From Gnetum montanum (Eukaryota; Streptophyta; Gnetopsida; Gnetales; Gnetaceae), in assembly GCA_015680685.1 (NCBI GenBank), contig MNCI01028403.1:279435-334668 (forward strand): a DNA stretch of 55,234 nt. Direction: 5' to 3'. The notes under the pieces are model-generated. The model saw only the letters and a list, made by a program, of their open reading frames with translations. It ran no database searches and was not told the DNA's origin. This document shows, one piece after another, positions 30,547 to 42,700 of this stretch; the first letter of the stretch is position 1; the number at the start of each line of letters is the position of its first letter. The position numbers were made by a program, and so were the translations under genes.

Positions 30547-30800
30547 ATGGTTAGGGTGTCTTGCCAAAGGGGTGATCAGTCCCTTTTTGTCTGACTTCAC
30601 TTGAATACCGTTACTTGCCTCTCTTGGCTCTGCAACTCCATGCCTAGCATGACCTCTAATCTTGGCCTTAAATGGCACATGCCAAAACCTTTTCCAAGGG
30701 ATACATGAATAATTGTAACTCCTCATAATGAGGTGTCCCTTCATTTGAAGGTTAATTACATTGTTTATAATTTCTTTCACCCTTAATAAAGGATGAGACA
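30547..30800 (-). repeat. Probable 3' LTR of chromovirus D
   Basis: On the minus strand the LTR starts TGTCTCATCC at 30,800, straight after the stop of the pol C-terminal tail. It has a perfect hairpin CTCATTATGAG near 30,725. The distal end is not fixed; an N lies at 30,546. The open frame seen here is a by-product. Confidence 0.5.
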
Positions 30801-32345
30801 TTACAATCTACCACTGCTAGGCATCTCATCCTCGAGTGCTTCCTCTATATCCAACTACTTCACTGTTGCTTCATCATTATGCTCCTCAGCTTCAGTTCCT
30901 TTGTTTTCCTCATTATCATATATAAAAATAAAAGATCAGAAATTAGAAATTATAAAACATAGTTTATTACATCCATAAAAAATACAATTTATCATTCAAT
31001 ATCGTGATTCTCAAAAAGTTGGGGGTAAGTATTTAAAATAAACTCCCTATTTTTTCAAGTCTGTTGATCACAATTTGACCATTGAATAAGTACTTTGTTG
31101 ATAGTTTTATTTTGTAATTTCTTGGTTCGTTGGTTCTTAATAGCAATGGCTTTAACTTCAAAGCTAGTGTTGGATCATAATAGCAAACTATTCCAATCCA
31201 ACAAATATGGTACATCATTTTCATGAAATTTCTTTAGTAAACTCACATGAAAAACTAGATGAATTTTTAAGGTTGTCAGAAGATTCAATCGATATGCTAC
31301 TTCATCAATTCTTCAAATATTTCAAAAGTTCCACAAAATTGAGTTGCCAATTTAGTATAGTTTCCCAATTTAAGAGAACTTTTGGTAGGTTTTACTCTTA
31401 GTAATACTTGATCTCCTATTTACAATTCTTTTTTAAGTCGATGTTGATCTACATATCCTTTATATTTATCTTGAGTAGCTTGTAAATTTTTTTTAACTCT
31501 TGTGAAAATGTTTTCCATTATTTTCATTTCTTCTTCCTTCCATTACATTCTTAAGGTTGGATTTCCCAGGTTAGTGGTGTACGACAATTACATTCATATA
31601 CTACTTCAAATGTTGTTCGATGTATGGAACCTTGATAATTGTTATTATAGGAAACTTTTTCCAGATGCAAATAATTCTCCCACATTTCTAGTCTACTCTT
31701 GACATAGCTTCGTAGGATATCTTTTAATATTCTATTTACATGTTCAGTTTGTCCATCGATCTCAAGGTGATAAGCTATGCTAAATTTCAACTGGGTTCGA
31801 AGTTCTTTGAAGAAAGTTTTTTAGAATTTGTATATGAACTTGGGATCTTTGTTCGAAGTGATAGATTTTGGACAACCATGCAATCAAAATACTTCACATA
31901 AAAAATTTTGGGCTACTTCTTCTTCTATGTGCCATCTACAAAAATTGAGTCATTTCTCGTTTCGGTTATTGAGTCATTTCCCATTTTAGTTTTTGACAAT
32001 CTTATAATGAAATCCATAGTGATATTTTCCCATTTCTAGGTTGCGACTTCCAGAGGTTCTAATCCATTGGGTTTCCTCCATTCAGCTTTTATTCTTTGAC
32101 ATGTTGGAAAATTTTTAATGTATGAGCACACATCATTCTTTATTCTATGCCAAAAATAAGATTTGCAAATTACCATATAGGTCTTAATATAACCTAGGTG
32201 TACTATGTATGGTACTTTGTGTGCTTCACACAACAACCTAAGTCTCCAATTTCCTTTTGGTATACATACTCTTTGTCGTTTTATCAATAAACTATTGGAG
32301 GTAAGTTGGTATCTTTAATGTCAAATTTAGTTCTAATTAGGTTTG
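30801..32345 (-). pseudogene. Chromovirus D: integrase and chromodomain-like end of pol
   Basis: Ty3/gypsy integrase inserts element cDNA. The zinc-finger part at 32,287-32,036 reads HLGYIKTYMVICKSYFWHRI, then CSYIKNFPTCQRIKAEWRKP (the H-x-H-C-C type). The core end at 31,790-31,551 has AYHLEIDGQTEHVNRILKDI with the catalytic Glu. The C-terminal KLGNYTKLATQFCGTFEIFE near 31,365 is the GPY/F-type module. KTINKVLIQWSNCDQQT-like text near 31,080 resembles a chromodomain. An acidic tail (ENKGTEAEEHNDEA) near 30,895 ends the protein. Stops and shifts throughout. RT and earlier domains are missing upstream. Confidence 0.8.
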
Positions 32346-33079
32346 CAAAGTTAGAAAAAATTATCTTTCATGACCTATCATAATAATTAATATATTATTT
32401 AAAATGTATTTTAATGACCTATCATGGCCTATCGCAATCACTAATATCTTGTTTAAAATATGCTTGAATGATTATTTCGAAAGAATCATTAGATTTCTTA
32501 GCCTTTGTTAGGTTAAAACATAATCATTTCTTATTTTTCTTACCCTTGTTTTTTTCTTCCAGAAGTGAGAAAAAATTGTATGCAACTCATGAATCTGCAC
32601 GTTGTCCTCTACCCCATGACTAAGTTGGTCATTTCATGAGCAAAAGGAAATAAGAATAACTCAAATCAGAGTTGTGGTGAGAAAGATATGGCTCTTTGAA
32701 ACATGGAGGTTAAGAAAATAGCATGAAATCCTTATGTGTAAATGAAAGAATAAGAAAAATTATAATACCTCACACACATATATAGATTTCTATTAGGGAT
32801 ACATCATAGATACAATGGTGTGGATGTAATATTGCAAGGGCTCATGCATCATATCTACAATATCATTGTGAAAATTTTCAATATTTTGTGTACTTTTTGA
32901 TGAAAAAACTAGATAAAATGTATGGTCTAGAAAGTATAGAGATTTTCCATAGGTGATGCTTAGAATGTAAGAATTTATCATTGAATCATGTAAAAGAAAG
33001 AGTTTGGATAAAGTAAGTCATTTAAGATTTGTAGGAGATGGTTGACCAAAATTGCTAACTATGTGAATGAATATGATCA
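32346..33079. other. No gene recognised
   Basis: AT-rich sequence between chromovirus D and element F. A short duplication, ATGACCTATCATAATAATTAATAT and ATGGCCTATCGCAATCACTAATAT-type text, lies near 32,370-32,450. Nothing else is supported. Confidence 0.4.
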
Positions 33080-34500
33080 TGTAGGAAAATAACAATGATT
33101 GTATAAGTATTCTAGAGTTACAAGATGATGTGAAATTAGTCATCAGGTATGAAGCACAAGAGTTATACAATGGATTCTCCCTAAAGTAGGCTCCAACCCT
33201 TAGTGCCCTTGTATAACTACACCTATAAGTGTCCGTAGACACTCAAGGAGCTGAAAGTAAAACATACCTATATTTCAACATACACATGTTAGTATTGCTC
33301 CAAAAAGTAAATAACACTATATTATACAAAATCATTAAGTTATGATTATATGTAATAGTGAGATGGAATGGTAGCAGTAGAGATTGCAGAAAATGGGATG
33401 TGAGGTGGCTTACCATGGGCACAATAAATTCTATGTGTGATGCATGGTTAAAATGATCATTAGCCCTTCTGTCCAAGATTCAAACCAAGTCCATACCACT
33501 TAACATTGATATCACATTATATCATCTGAACACTAATAATCATAAGACTATTAGAACTGCATGAAATATTAATAGTTGAAAATTAGATATAAGAAAGAAA
33601 TTTATTAATAACATAGTATATTTTTAAATAAGACTCGGCCATTGGATAGAGAAGTGTCTTTAGGCATGGGTAACATGTCTTTCTAGTGCAACCCCTAGAA
33701 AATTTTATTAGATGTATTTATTAGGTTATTGCTATGTCAACCTTAAGAGATGACTACTTTAAAGCATGAACAACATGCCTTTCCTATAATATGATAAGGT
33801 AACACTTATTTTGGACACACTTATGTTTTTCATTAGACATCAAGTAAATAATATGACATCATAGTAGGATAAGACTTATAGTAATAGCTTTAGAGAATTC
33901 AAAAATTTCCTTGATGTCATAGCCTTTTCAATCTCACTTGGGTTTTCACTCTTCCATTTAGGCATAATGATCACCAATTTATTTTAGTTTTCTTGTGAAA
34001 ATAATGTCATTATATCCATGGTAAGAACCTCTTATTATTAAAAATGAGTGAATGGATGGTATGGTCTCACTATATATGTAATTAGCTATTTAATTATTTG
34101 ATAACATATGGTGAAATTCTCATTGTTTGAACTACATCTTTGTTTGTTCCTTTACACTTGATTAGAAAAATAAAAAAAATATGTACATTGAAAAACAGTA
34201 AAAATTATAGAAGAATAAGAAATAGGTATGAATTAAAAAATGTAAAATTAATATGAACGATATTAAGGAATGAAAAATAATAACAAATGTAAAAAGTATA
34301 AAAGAATAGGGAAGAGATCAAATAATGTAAAAATTGGTAAATATATGGAAGTATAATAGAAATGTAGAAAGAAAGTCTAGTTCCCAAGTTTCCCAATTGA
34401 TACCACCACGAATATCATCAAAAGTGGAGACTTGGAAGATTAAATAAATTGTAAATAATCTAGTGTGCAAGGTAGTCTTTAGAGGATTAGAAAAAGTCAT
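33080..34500. repeat. Post-integrase block of element F, shared with E
   Basis: The first 1.2 kb matches 13,860-14,950 in element E in the same direction. The A-rich end is at 34,150-34,350. It follows integrase of F directly on the minus strand. No frame is convincing. Confidence 0.7.
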
Positions 34501-34539
34501 GGAATGGTTTCACCTATTGAATATTGACAAGAATAAGCT

Positions 34540-36595
34540 TTTTTTTTTTGGATTCATTAGGTGATAAATTTACATTACACTAGATTGGTATACAGTATGG
34601 ACAATATAAGGTCCTTCTCATAAGGTTTGAAACTTGGCCTTTTTTGGAACATGGTTAATGTTATCATAAAGGACTTTATTGAGAGGGTTGGTGGAAACTT
34701 GTTTAATTGTAGCATCATGTCTACATTTGGAATTCTTCATATGGATTTCATTACTCATTTGAGGTATTAGTTTATTTTAATCTAAGAGATTAAGATTCAT
34801 TAAGCATTCTTTTTAAGCTAAGTTTATGCCTAAGTCAAGGATGCTAGTAATTGCAAGGGTATTTAATTTTGCTTAGATTAGTAGAGCAGGATATTTTCCA
34901 TGAAAAAACTCATATGATGAATACCTTATAGAAACCTTCTAGGTTGATCTATATGTCCATAAAGCATCATTAAGCTTAGTGCTCCACTTCTTCCTATATC
35001 AACAAACATTTCTAGTTAATATTCTTGTGATTTCCCTATTAGTCACTTCAGCTTGACCATTCACTTCAAGGTGAGAAGATGTAGTGAATTTATGGTTGAT
35101 CCCAATTTGTTGCATTAGCTTCTTAAATATAGCTCTAAAGAAATGAGTTTGGTTTTCTAATGCTAGCATACATGGTACTCCAAATATGTTCACCACATGT
35201 TGTTGAAAGAACATTTTAGTTGTGGTTGATGTACAATCCTTGACTATAGTTTCTTCCACCCACTTAGTAAGACTTTCCATTTGAAATTGGTATGATGGGT
35301 TCTATAATGTCAATTCCCTAAATATTAAAGGGTTCCAATGGTTGTATCTATTATTGTGGCTCTTCATTTCTAGCAATCAGTCCTCCATATATCTAGTATC
35401 TTTCACAAGATTAGGCAAATCAATGTATGTCCCTGAATATGATAAGCCTAAAGTAGTCTTTCATCATCAATTTCAGTGTTGTTCATCATCCCACATAGTG
35501 ACCACCACATGTTCCTTCATGTGTATCTTGTAGGACTCTTTATTGATTTTCTTTTGGAACATACCATCTTATCAACCCATTAGCACATATCTTGTAATGA
35601 TTTCCATTAATTTCCATATATCGTTTTACTCTATGGAGAAACTATTCTTTATTATTCTTATCCCATTCAATAGGAAGCTTGTGTGTGGTTAGATATGTTA
35701 TGTTATCAAGAATCCATAATTTTACTATTGAGTCTACAACCATTACTATCCATTTGAATATATTTTCATTGGAAAATTAGTTTGATAGTGGTTCTTCATT
35801 TTTTTAAAGTTCTCATTTTAATCATGAAAAGTGATCAGGTCTAAGATTTTCAATTCCTTTCCTATCAATCATTATTATATTGAATTCTTATATGATGACC
35901 ATCCATCTTATTACCATTGGAGTTACTATTGGTTTATTCATTAAAAACCTAATGGCACTATGGTTAGTATGGACATAGATAGCATACTCAAGAACATAAT
36001 ATCTAAAATTTTCAAGGATGTATACCATAATCATAAGCTCCTTTTCTATGGCGGTATAATTAAGTTGGGTACTAGTGATGCTTCAACTAGTGCAGTAAAT
36101 GTAATAAGGTCACTTCTGGTCATCAAGCTGAGTCAATACTACTTCCAATGCATAGTTTAGAGCATATATCATAATGTAAAGAGGCTTAGACCAATCTAGA
36201 GCTTGGAGGATTAGTGTCTTAATTAGTTTATATTTGAGGATCTTGAATGCTTTCTCACATTATTTTGACCATTGAAATGATGCATCCTTCTTTGTTAGTT
36301 TAATGAGCAATTTTGCAATCTTTGATAAATTTTCAATGAATATCTTATATTATCATGCATGGCTAAGAAATAATCCAATTTTTTTGACTATTTGTGATCT
36401 TTGACTAATGTTTTGAATGACTCTAATCTTTTCTAGATCTACCTTGATTCCTTTATAAGTTATCTTATGTCCTATAACTATACTGTTTTCTACCATTAGG
36501 TGGATCTTTTACCAATTGAGCTTTAGATTCATTTTGACACATCTTTTTAAAACTTGCTCTAAGTGATGAAAGGATTATTTGAAGTCAAGCTTGTA
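34540..36595 (-). pseudogene. Athila-type pol of element F: RT end, RNase H, integrase
   Basis: One minus-strand frame, with stops, runs from FHHLEQVLKRCVKMNLKLNW near 36,550 through IVIGHKITYKGIKVDLEKI near 36,460 and FIENLSKIAKLLIKLTKKDA near 36,320. These match the Athila RT (VL.RC...NLVLNWEKCHFMV.EGIVLGHK). RNase H follows: NYTAIEKELMIMVYILENFR near 36,035, then YVHTNHSAIRFLM. Integrase has a Gly-rich zinc part near 35,540, then SLTKWVEETIVKDC at 35,280 and NGQAEVTNREITRIL near 35,030 with the catalytic Glu. The C-terminal KKAKFQTL and EGPYIVHTVY lie near 34,600. There is no archaeal RNase H. The RT N-terminus is cut off at 36,595, where element B begins. Confidence 0.82.
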
Positions 36596-37708
36596 TGTGA
36601 AACATCCTAAGGAAAATTTGCATTTCCATATGTAGCCTAATAGCCAAAGGGTTTACATTGTAATTTAATGGAAATTACAAAGGCAAAAATAATTGTCCAT
36701 TTTTACATGAAAAATCCCACCTCATGGTTTTTGCTCTAACTTAGTTTGAATATTTTATGATGTACAAAGATATAATTTTTAGCTTACAAGCTAAAAGTCA
36801 CATTCAAGCTTGCGTATTAAGGCCAAAAATGTAAATACGTTGCCAAAATTTGGTAGCACAAGAAAAATCTTTGATAACTTATATGCTGGGAAAATAGCCC
36901 AAAAGCATTATTAGCATTGATAGGAAAAGCTCTGGAGGTTCCTAAGTTATAAATTTGGATGGTGGAAATGCCAATTATGATAGCATAACAATGCCTAAAA
37001 TGTCATATATGTTAGCATGTGCATTGACAAGACATTTCAATTGTGCTACAATTTTGGGCCAAAACCCAAATCATGTTGGCATTCACACACTATAGATTAC
37101 ACTCGTCATAATCATCTGACATGTTGCAACAATCAACCAACAATTAACAACACAAAATCAGCAATGCTCTAGCTTATTTAAGCCAACATCTAGCACATCT
37201 TCAAAACATTTTAGAATTTTTGGAAACTCAGGATAAACTAAAGACATTCAGAGCAATGTAGATTTCAAAAGTTCATAACCATTGTAACTAGCCTACCTAG
37301 CATGAACAACCTTCATAGAAAGAAATAGTGGGAGATCAACAGAGTTTAGTAGATCATTTAAGCATTCAAGTGTAGATCCAATTATGTTCTACATAAAAAA
37401 CACTCCTAGCTTTTTAAAGTCTATAATATATATTTTTAAAATTTTTCATTCTTCCACATTTAATGCAAAGTTATAGCTCTTGGTGTAATTATTACGCTTT
37501 GTTTATGCCTTTTCCATTTAAATTATTTATGTTGGGAATTACCATTTCATACACATTTTTAACACTTAGTAACAAATCTACTAAGTGCTCAAGTAATTTG
37601 CTAGACCACTTGTGGTGCTCTAGATTGTATTCCAAGGTCCATTTGGATCCAAGGTTAAAATTTCATGCAGTAAATGTTTTAGCCCTTCATCACCAAATGT
37701 TTTAGCTT
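36596..37708 (+). repeat. 5' LTR of element B (degraded)
   Basis: Runs from TGTGAAACATCC to just before the primer site. The part nearest the primer site matches the A LTR in CTAAGT..T...GAT and AAGGTCC/AAGACCTTGG-type blocks. Both are followed by ATAGTTT(T)CT before the primer site. Limits are approximate. Confidence 0.5.
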
Positions 37709-37718
37709 CTATAGTTTC

Positions 37719-37735
37719 TGATGCTAGAAGAAGGT
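37719..37735 (+). other. Primer-binding site remnant of element B
   Basis: TGATGCTAGAAGAAGGT compares with tRNA-Asn complement TGGCGCTAGAAGGAGGG. Three of the four differences are transitions (G to A or C to T). It is at the same place relative to LTR and gag as in element A. Confidence 0.55.
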
Positions 37736-37775
37736 CCTTTGCTTGAATTCCTGATCATAAGTTGAATTATTTGAT

Positions 37776-38250
37776 AGTGTATTTGTAGTTTTGCTGCTAT
37801 TTCTCGTACATACGCTAGCTTAATTGTTAATAGATCTATAGGCTATCTTAATTATTAGCATATTTGTAGTTTTCCATATATTTTTGCTATTTAAGCTAGC
37901 TTAATTACTAGTTTTGCAATTTTGGCCTCTACATGTAAGTTCCTATGTTAATGTATTTGTAGTCTGTTTGCCCATATCTCCTTGATAAGCTAGCTTCTTT
38001 AAACCATAATTACATTGAGAAACTTTACTAGAAAAAATTTATTTTTCCCATTACAATTATAACATATACGTTGAGGCTATTACAAGTGCAACTTAATATG
38101 CTAAGACTATTCCAGTTCTAGCTTATACATTGAGGTAGTTCCAGCTTATACGTTGATGTTGTTATAGTTGCAGCCTAATATTGTGATATTGTTACAGTTC
38201 CAAATTATATGTTGAGGTAGCTACATCTTATATGTTGAGGTTGTTGTAGT
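37776..38250 (+). repeat. Two tandem-repeat arrays in the leader of element B
   Basis: First array: three units of about 75-85 bp starting near 37,778, 37,857 and 37,947. Each has GTATTTGTAGT or CATATTTGTAGT, and the units share GCTAGCTTAATT or a variant. Second array, 38,065-38,250: units of about 30-50 bp around TATACGTTGAGG...GTTACAGTT. Confidence 0.65.
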
Positions 38251-38609
38251 TAAGGAAGCCAAAAGCTTTATAAGGTAAAAGCTAACATAAGTTGAAGCTT
38301 TATAATTGAAAGCTATTTACACTAAAGGTTTTTAACCTTCATTAAAATGTTAGTAGCTTGGTCCTAAGCTCACCTAATATGTTAGCCTCATATTATTTAT
38401 ACCTTTTAAATCAACAGTTCTAACCATAACCTAGCACACATGGATTCATAACAAGAGGCTATTCACATCTATGATTCTAAGGATTTTAATATAGTTCAGC
38501 ATAGATAGTCCCTTAGGTAGATGGGACTAGAACTAGCCTATATGAACATAAATGAATAACATTACAACTTCATCTATGAAAAAATTCAATTTGGCTTACT
38601 TATCCATTG

Positions 38610-40470
38610 TAGAGAGTTATAATTAAAGCATTAGTTTGAAATAATCAATAAGAATGGGGAGGAGTATGTTCCCTCACCTTATGAACAAATCAAACTAACT
38701 AATTTCCATACTTGTATGCTGGTGTAACTAGTAGAATTAGAGGACATAAGTGAGAAGATAAGATTTGACTAGAACAAATAGGGACAAGATGAGTTTGAGG
38801 TGGAATAGGAGATAAATGTTTTTATTGAAAATTTCTTTCAACAATTGGCTTCCCAAATAATTTTCATTAGCTCTAGACCTCCAATGATCCCTATTCATGA
38901 AGTTCATCAAGCTTCCCCCTTATATCCTACCATGGTTGAACTAACATTGATTATTGTAGGATAATAATCTTAGTGAATGTCCAAGTCTACCTCTCTACTT
39001 TCATAAATGCCTTTTATAATTTAACCATCATTAGTGATGTCTTCCATACCTTATCCTTTCATCATATAATGGGCCCTTCTATAGGATCCCAAACTTTGCA
39101 AGTTTCTCACATGTTCTTTTCTCCCTTTATCCGTTAGATACTAACTCAAACCTCTTTCTAGTTGTTTAGCCCACTTACTATGATGATTATGCAACCTCTT
39201 TAGTTCATACTGATGCCAATTGCATGACCTCAAATTACCCAACTTCCACCTCAACCATCAATACAAATACCATAGCCTACAAAAATGTTCCAAGGATTGG
39301 ATAAAGCCTTCTAAATAACCTAAGACCTCATTGAAGAGATATAGAAGCTCAAAGTTAGTAAAAATTAGATGGTTAAGGTTATAAACTTCTACCAAGATGA
39401 TCCCATAAGCCCCACTATTCCTTAAATAACATTACCTGTAGGCATGCTTATACTAAACTTCATCAAATAAAATGGTGAAGGGGATTTCAATGCATATTTA
39501 GTTATTTTCTAGTTTGAGTGCCTCCTATTACAAGCCTAGCCTCATAAAATATTGTAAATGTTTCCTATGTCCCTCATGGGACAGGCTTTAGACTAGTACC
39601 GAACCTTACTTCGAGGTTCCCTCTCTTTCCTTAAGGACATAATAAATGGATTTGTTAACCACTTCAAATACAACTTTAAGTCAAATACCACATTAGACCA
39701 GCTGATGAAGATGAGATAGGGGCCACTTGAACCAATATAAAGGTTCATTTAGAGATGGACTTCAATGCTTAATGAGATTCCAGAACCTATCTTTGAAATC
39801 GACCTGTTAGACATCTACAAGGAAGTAATAAATGACTTTATCAAGTTAAAGCTCTATTACTTGGAGCCCTAATCAGTAAGCCAAGACTTTTTTCAAACTA
39901 AAAACATCAAGGAAGTAGATAAGGGTAGTAATTACCTAGCCTTTATGGCCTATAAGAACCAATGCATGAGGAGAGATAGGGATAAAACTAGAAAAGAAAA
40001 GACAACCATGGNATAGCCATGGTTGTCTTTTCTTTTCTAGTTTTATCCCTATCTCTCCTCATGCATTGGTTCTTATAGGCCATAAAGGCTAGGTAATTAC
40101 TACCCTTATCTACTTCCTTGATGTTTTTAGTTTGANCTTGAGTGAAATGGTAGATCAAAGTACACTAAGTTACCTATGAAAATCTATGAGATTGTAGAAT
40201 AATTTCTTAAAAACAACCATATACAACATAAGAAACTATCTGAGGAATCTTGTAAAGGAATAATTGTCTATGTGACATAGCTAGAGATCCAATGATAGCA
40301 AAAAAGGATGATTCAAAATGACCAAAATACTTTAGACTTGATAGGTTTTTCCATTATCAATATATGGATGGTCATGATACAAAGTTTTGCCTAGATTTAA
40401 AGGATGACCTTTGGAAGATGATTGACCATGAAGAGTTAGTGTTGAATGAGTCCATATCTTCAAATACTAA
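38610..40470 (+). pseudogene. Gag of element B (broken)
   Basis: The N-terminal block GEEYVPSPYEQIKLTNFHTC near 38,665 aligns with the A block FPYDQIPLNDIYVS. An acidic stretch and FFQQLASQIIF follow near 38,840. VINFYQDDPISP near 39,380 and FVNHFKYNFKSNTTLDQLMK near 39,655 match element A, then LNEIPEPIFEIDLLDIYKEV near 39,770. The C-terminal FHYQYMDGHDTKFCLDLKDD near 40,350 and KMIDHEELVLNE match the A motif. Stops sit at Gln/Trp codons. The stretch 40,012-40,136 is an artefactual inverted copy. From 40,470 to 41,180 is degraded linker. Confidence 0.78.
39893..40135. repeat. Perfect 119-bp inverted repeat around a single N (likely artefact)
   Basis: The arm 39,893-40,011 and its exact reverse complement 40,017-40,135 are separated by N at 40,012 plus four bases. 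A second N at 40,136 closes the right arm. In DNA this old, a mismatch-free palindrome bounded by Ns points to a misassembled fold-back read. Confidence 0.9.
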
Positions 40471-41179
40471 TAACAACAATTATAGTATAGCCTCATCATA
40501 GAAACCAAATGGTCTAATCCTCCTAGAGCATAATTTTTCATAAAGGTATCACCTTGGTCTTAAAACAAAAAACCTAGAGATTCCTTTTGCATATGGATAC
40601 CAACACCACCAGCTCTTATGAAACCCTTCATCATATGTGTTCCATTTTTAGTAGTAACAATATTACAACTTAAATCAATGTAACCATTCATTATTAGGGT
40701 TCCTTCGCCATCTACAGGTAAACTTGCAACAACCTGTGATTAAATCCTACCTATAGTAGCTAATAACTCAACAGTCAGCAAGATACCATCACTATATCAT
40801 TAACAAAAAAAACATATCATCAAACCAATAACTAAGTCATTAAAGGTAGCCAACAACAAAATATTTTGAAATAGGTAACCCATCAAAGTCCACATAACAT
40901 TAGCTACACCCATGAACAAGTGGCCCTATACACATATATCAAAACATAAGTCAAAAATTCTAAGAAAGATGAAGGAATTTGAAACCACCAAGGATGAAAT
41001 ATCACACACTAAGGGAAATAATTTCCTTGCAATAATGAAATCAGCCAAATAGTCTCTCAAATAAATGAACATGTTGTTAAGCGTATACAACCTAGTCATA
41101 ACTTCTCCTAATCACAAATATGCACTAGCTTAAGTATTGATTTCTACTCTTGCGAGTGAAGGCATGCCTACCAACAAAG

Positions 41180-41745
41180 AGTCAATCAACTTTGTCATTG
41201 AATAAGTTTTATTTACAAAAAATAGGTATCAGTTCATGCTCAACTTTTGTGATAGTGAAGTGAAGATCAACTCACCAAATAGAGAAGTGCTATTCACTTC
41301 TCTTCTCATTACCATACATGTTGGTAGGCTCATTGTGTTCATGTGAATGATGGAATGGAAACTAATGTGATACCATACACCATTGTTGAGAAACTAGGCT
41401 TAACCTAGAACATTTAATAAGCCTCTACATATACACTCAAGTCATTCAATAGATCATGAGTAGCACTTTGAGGTTCTATTTCCTTTGATTTCATATTCAA
41501 AGTATAGTTTCCCACATTTTCTAACTTCCTAGTATTTGAAGAGATACCTAGTTTCAACTTGATCTTAGGAAGATCATGATTAGAAAAGCCTCATGCAGTC
41601 TCATCTCCTATACATTAAGAGATCCACCTACCATATAAGGCTGGAAAAACTATCATTTGTGGGGACAATGTATCACTGCCATCAATTAACTATGTCAACA
41701 TTGACTAATGTTTAGAGTGGAGTTATAAAAAGAAACTTCTGGTAC
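41180..41745 (+). pseudogene. Aspartic protease of element B (broken)
   Basis: LFTSLLITIHVGRLIVFM near 41,300 leads into the active-site region, which has lost frame (DDG then MET). VIPYTIVEKLGLT follows near 41,375. EIPSFNLILGRS near 41,540 is the second retropepsin motif (FNLLLGRPW). Then LPYKAGKTIICGDNVSLPSI near 41,625, matching element A. Retropepsin of a gypsy element, inactive. Confidence 0.68.
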
Positions 41746-41874
41746 TCAGACTAGGGCCAATAATAAGAACAAAAATGATGTTTCCAAAACCAACTTTGTG
41801 CCATGGGGTAGCCAATGAAAATGCCTACAACTTCTCATATTAAATAAGAGAGATAATAAGCAAATAATTGTGTA

Positions 41875-41945
41875 CAAAGGATTCTTTTATCTATCAAAGA
41901 TATAATAACNCAAAGGATTCTTTTATTTATCAAAGATATAATAAC
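41875..41945 (+). repeat. 35-bp duplication either side of N 41,910 (likely artefact)
   Basis: The copies 41,875-41,909 and 41,911-41,945 differ by one base and abut the N. This is the picture of two contig ends that overlap but were joined without merging. Confidence 0.85.
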
Positions 41946-42089
41946 AACATCATAGTAAACATCCTATTCCTTCTTTTGTTAATGGTCATTTGTTCATATT
42001 TGCAACCTTGTATCATCCTTGATTGCTTATGTTATCCTTATATGCTCTTTTAAGAGAATCCCATGCTAGATAAGTGTGGTCATGACCCA

Positions 42090-42215
42090 CTAAAACCTAA
42101 AACTAGAAAAATTATGGCCTTTTAAGGCTTAAAATTGGTAACATCATGGCCTTCCATGGCTTAAAATTGGTGGAAACATGGCCTACCAAGGCCTAAAAAT
42201 AGTGAGGATAATGAC
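42090..42215 (-). repeat. Hairpin repeat array of element B
   Basis: Three or four units of the type ATGGCC....AAGGC(C)TAAAA(T)TTGGT. GCCTT-TT-AAGGC at 42,117-42,128 and GGCCT-ACCA-AGGCC at 42,180-42,193 are perfect stems. It is the counterpart of 3,554-3,827 in element A. Confidence 0.7.
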
Positions 42216-42627
42216 CTGTTTTTTTCATCCTTATATCAACATGGTGGATGATCTACTTGATAACATTGTTTACAAGTCTTATATACTTATACATTTGCTT
42301 TATAGTTATGATTACATCACATTTTATTTAGTAGTTTCATTGTATAGCCTTGTTACATTTACCATCTATTTTTACATAAACATATAACACATAGAAAAAT
42401 ATAAAACACATAAAACATAAAAAATTAAAATAAACACATAGCCAAAGTCACACCATGTAATGATAAAAATATATACATAGATGAATTTCCATAATCATAG
42501 TTGCACTGTGCAACTTACAACAACCAGAATAAGATACAATCTATAGAGGTGTGATAGCCAAATACAATAACTATGACAAAATTAAAATGGTGAAATGTAA
42601 TAATAACAAATCTAGTAGGAGTGAAAA

Positions 42628-42700
42628 CTAAGCTAGAGGAGAAGGATGATCATCAACAACATCATCTCCAACCTCATCATTGCTTGAGAAGTAAAACACA
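42628..42700 (-). pseudogene. Last exon of the antisense gene of element B
   Basis: The minus-strand reading NDEVGDDVVDDHPSPLA ends at TAG (42,628-42,630). Element A's antisense gene ends with an acidic/Pro-rich stretch and PLA-stop in the same place relative to the array. Shared flanking text includes CACTGTG/CACAGTG near 42,507 and 3,343. Upstream exons were not identified. Confidence 0.5.

Larger units (their letters stand above)
36596..42700 (+). mobile_element. Element B: second copy of the A family, inserted in pol of F
   Basis: Plus-strand order: LTR, tRNA-Asn-like primer site, repeat-rich leader, gag, protease, hairpin array, antisense exon. Each block aligns with element A, though the two are old and diverged. 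RT, RNase H and integrase are absent between protease (41,745) and array (42,090). The left edge TGTGAAACATCC at 36,596 abuts truncated RT of F, so B inserted into F. The right end is not found; it may continue beyond the second LINE. Confidence 0.75.

Noticed and set aside
31207-31702. Plus-strand open frames
   Set aside because: Antisense shadows of the chromovirus integrase.
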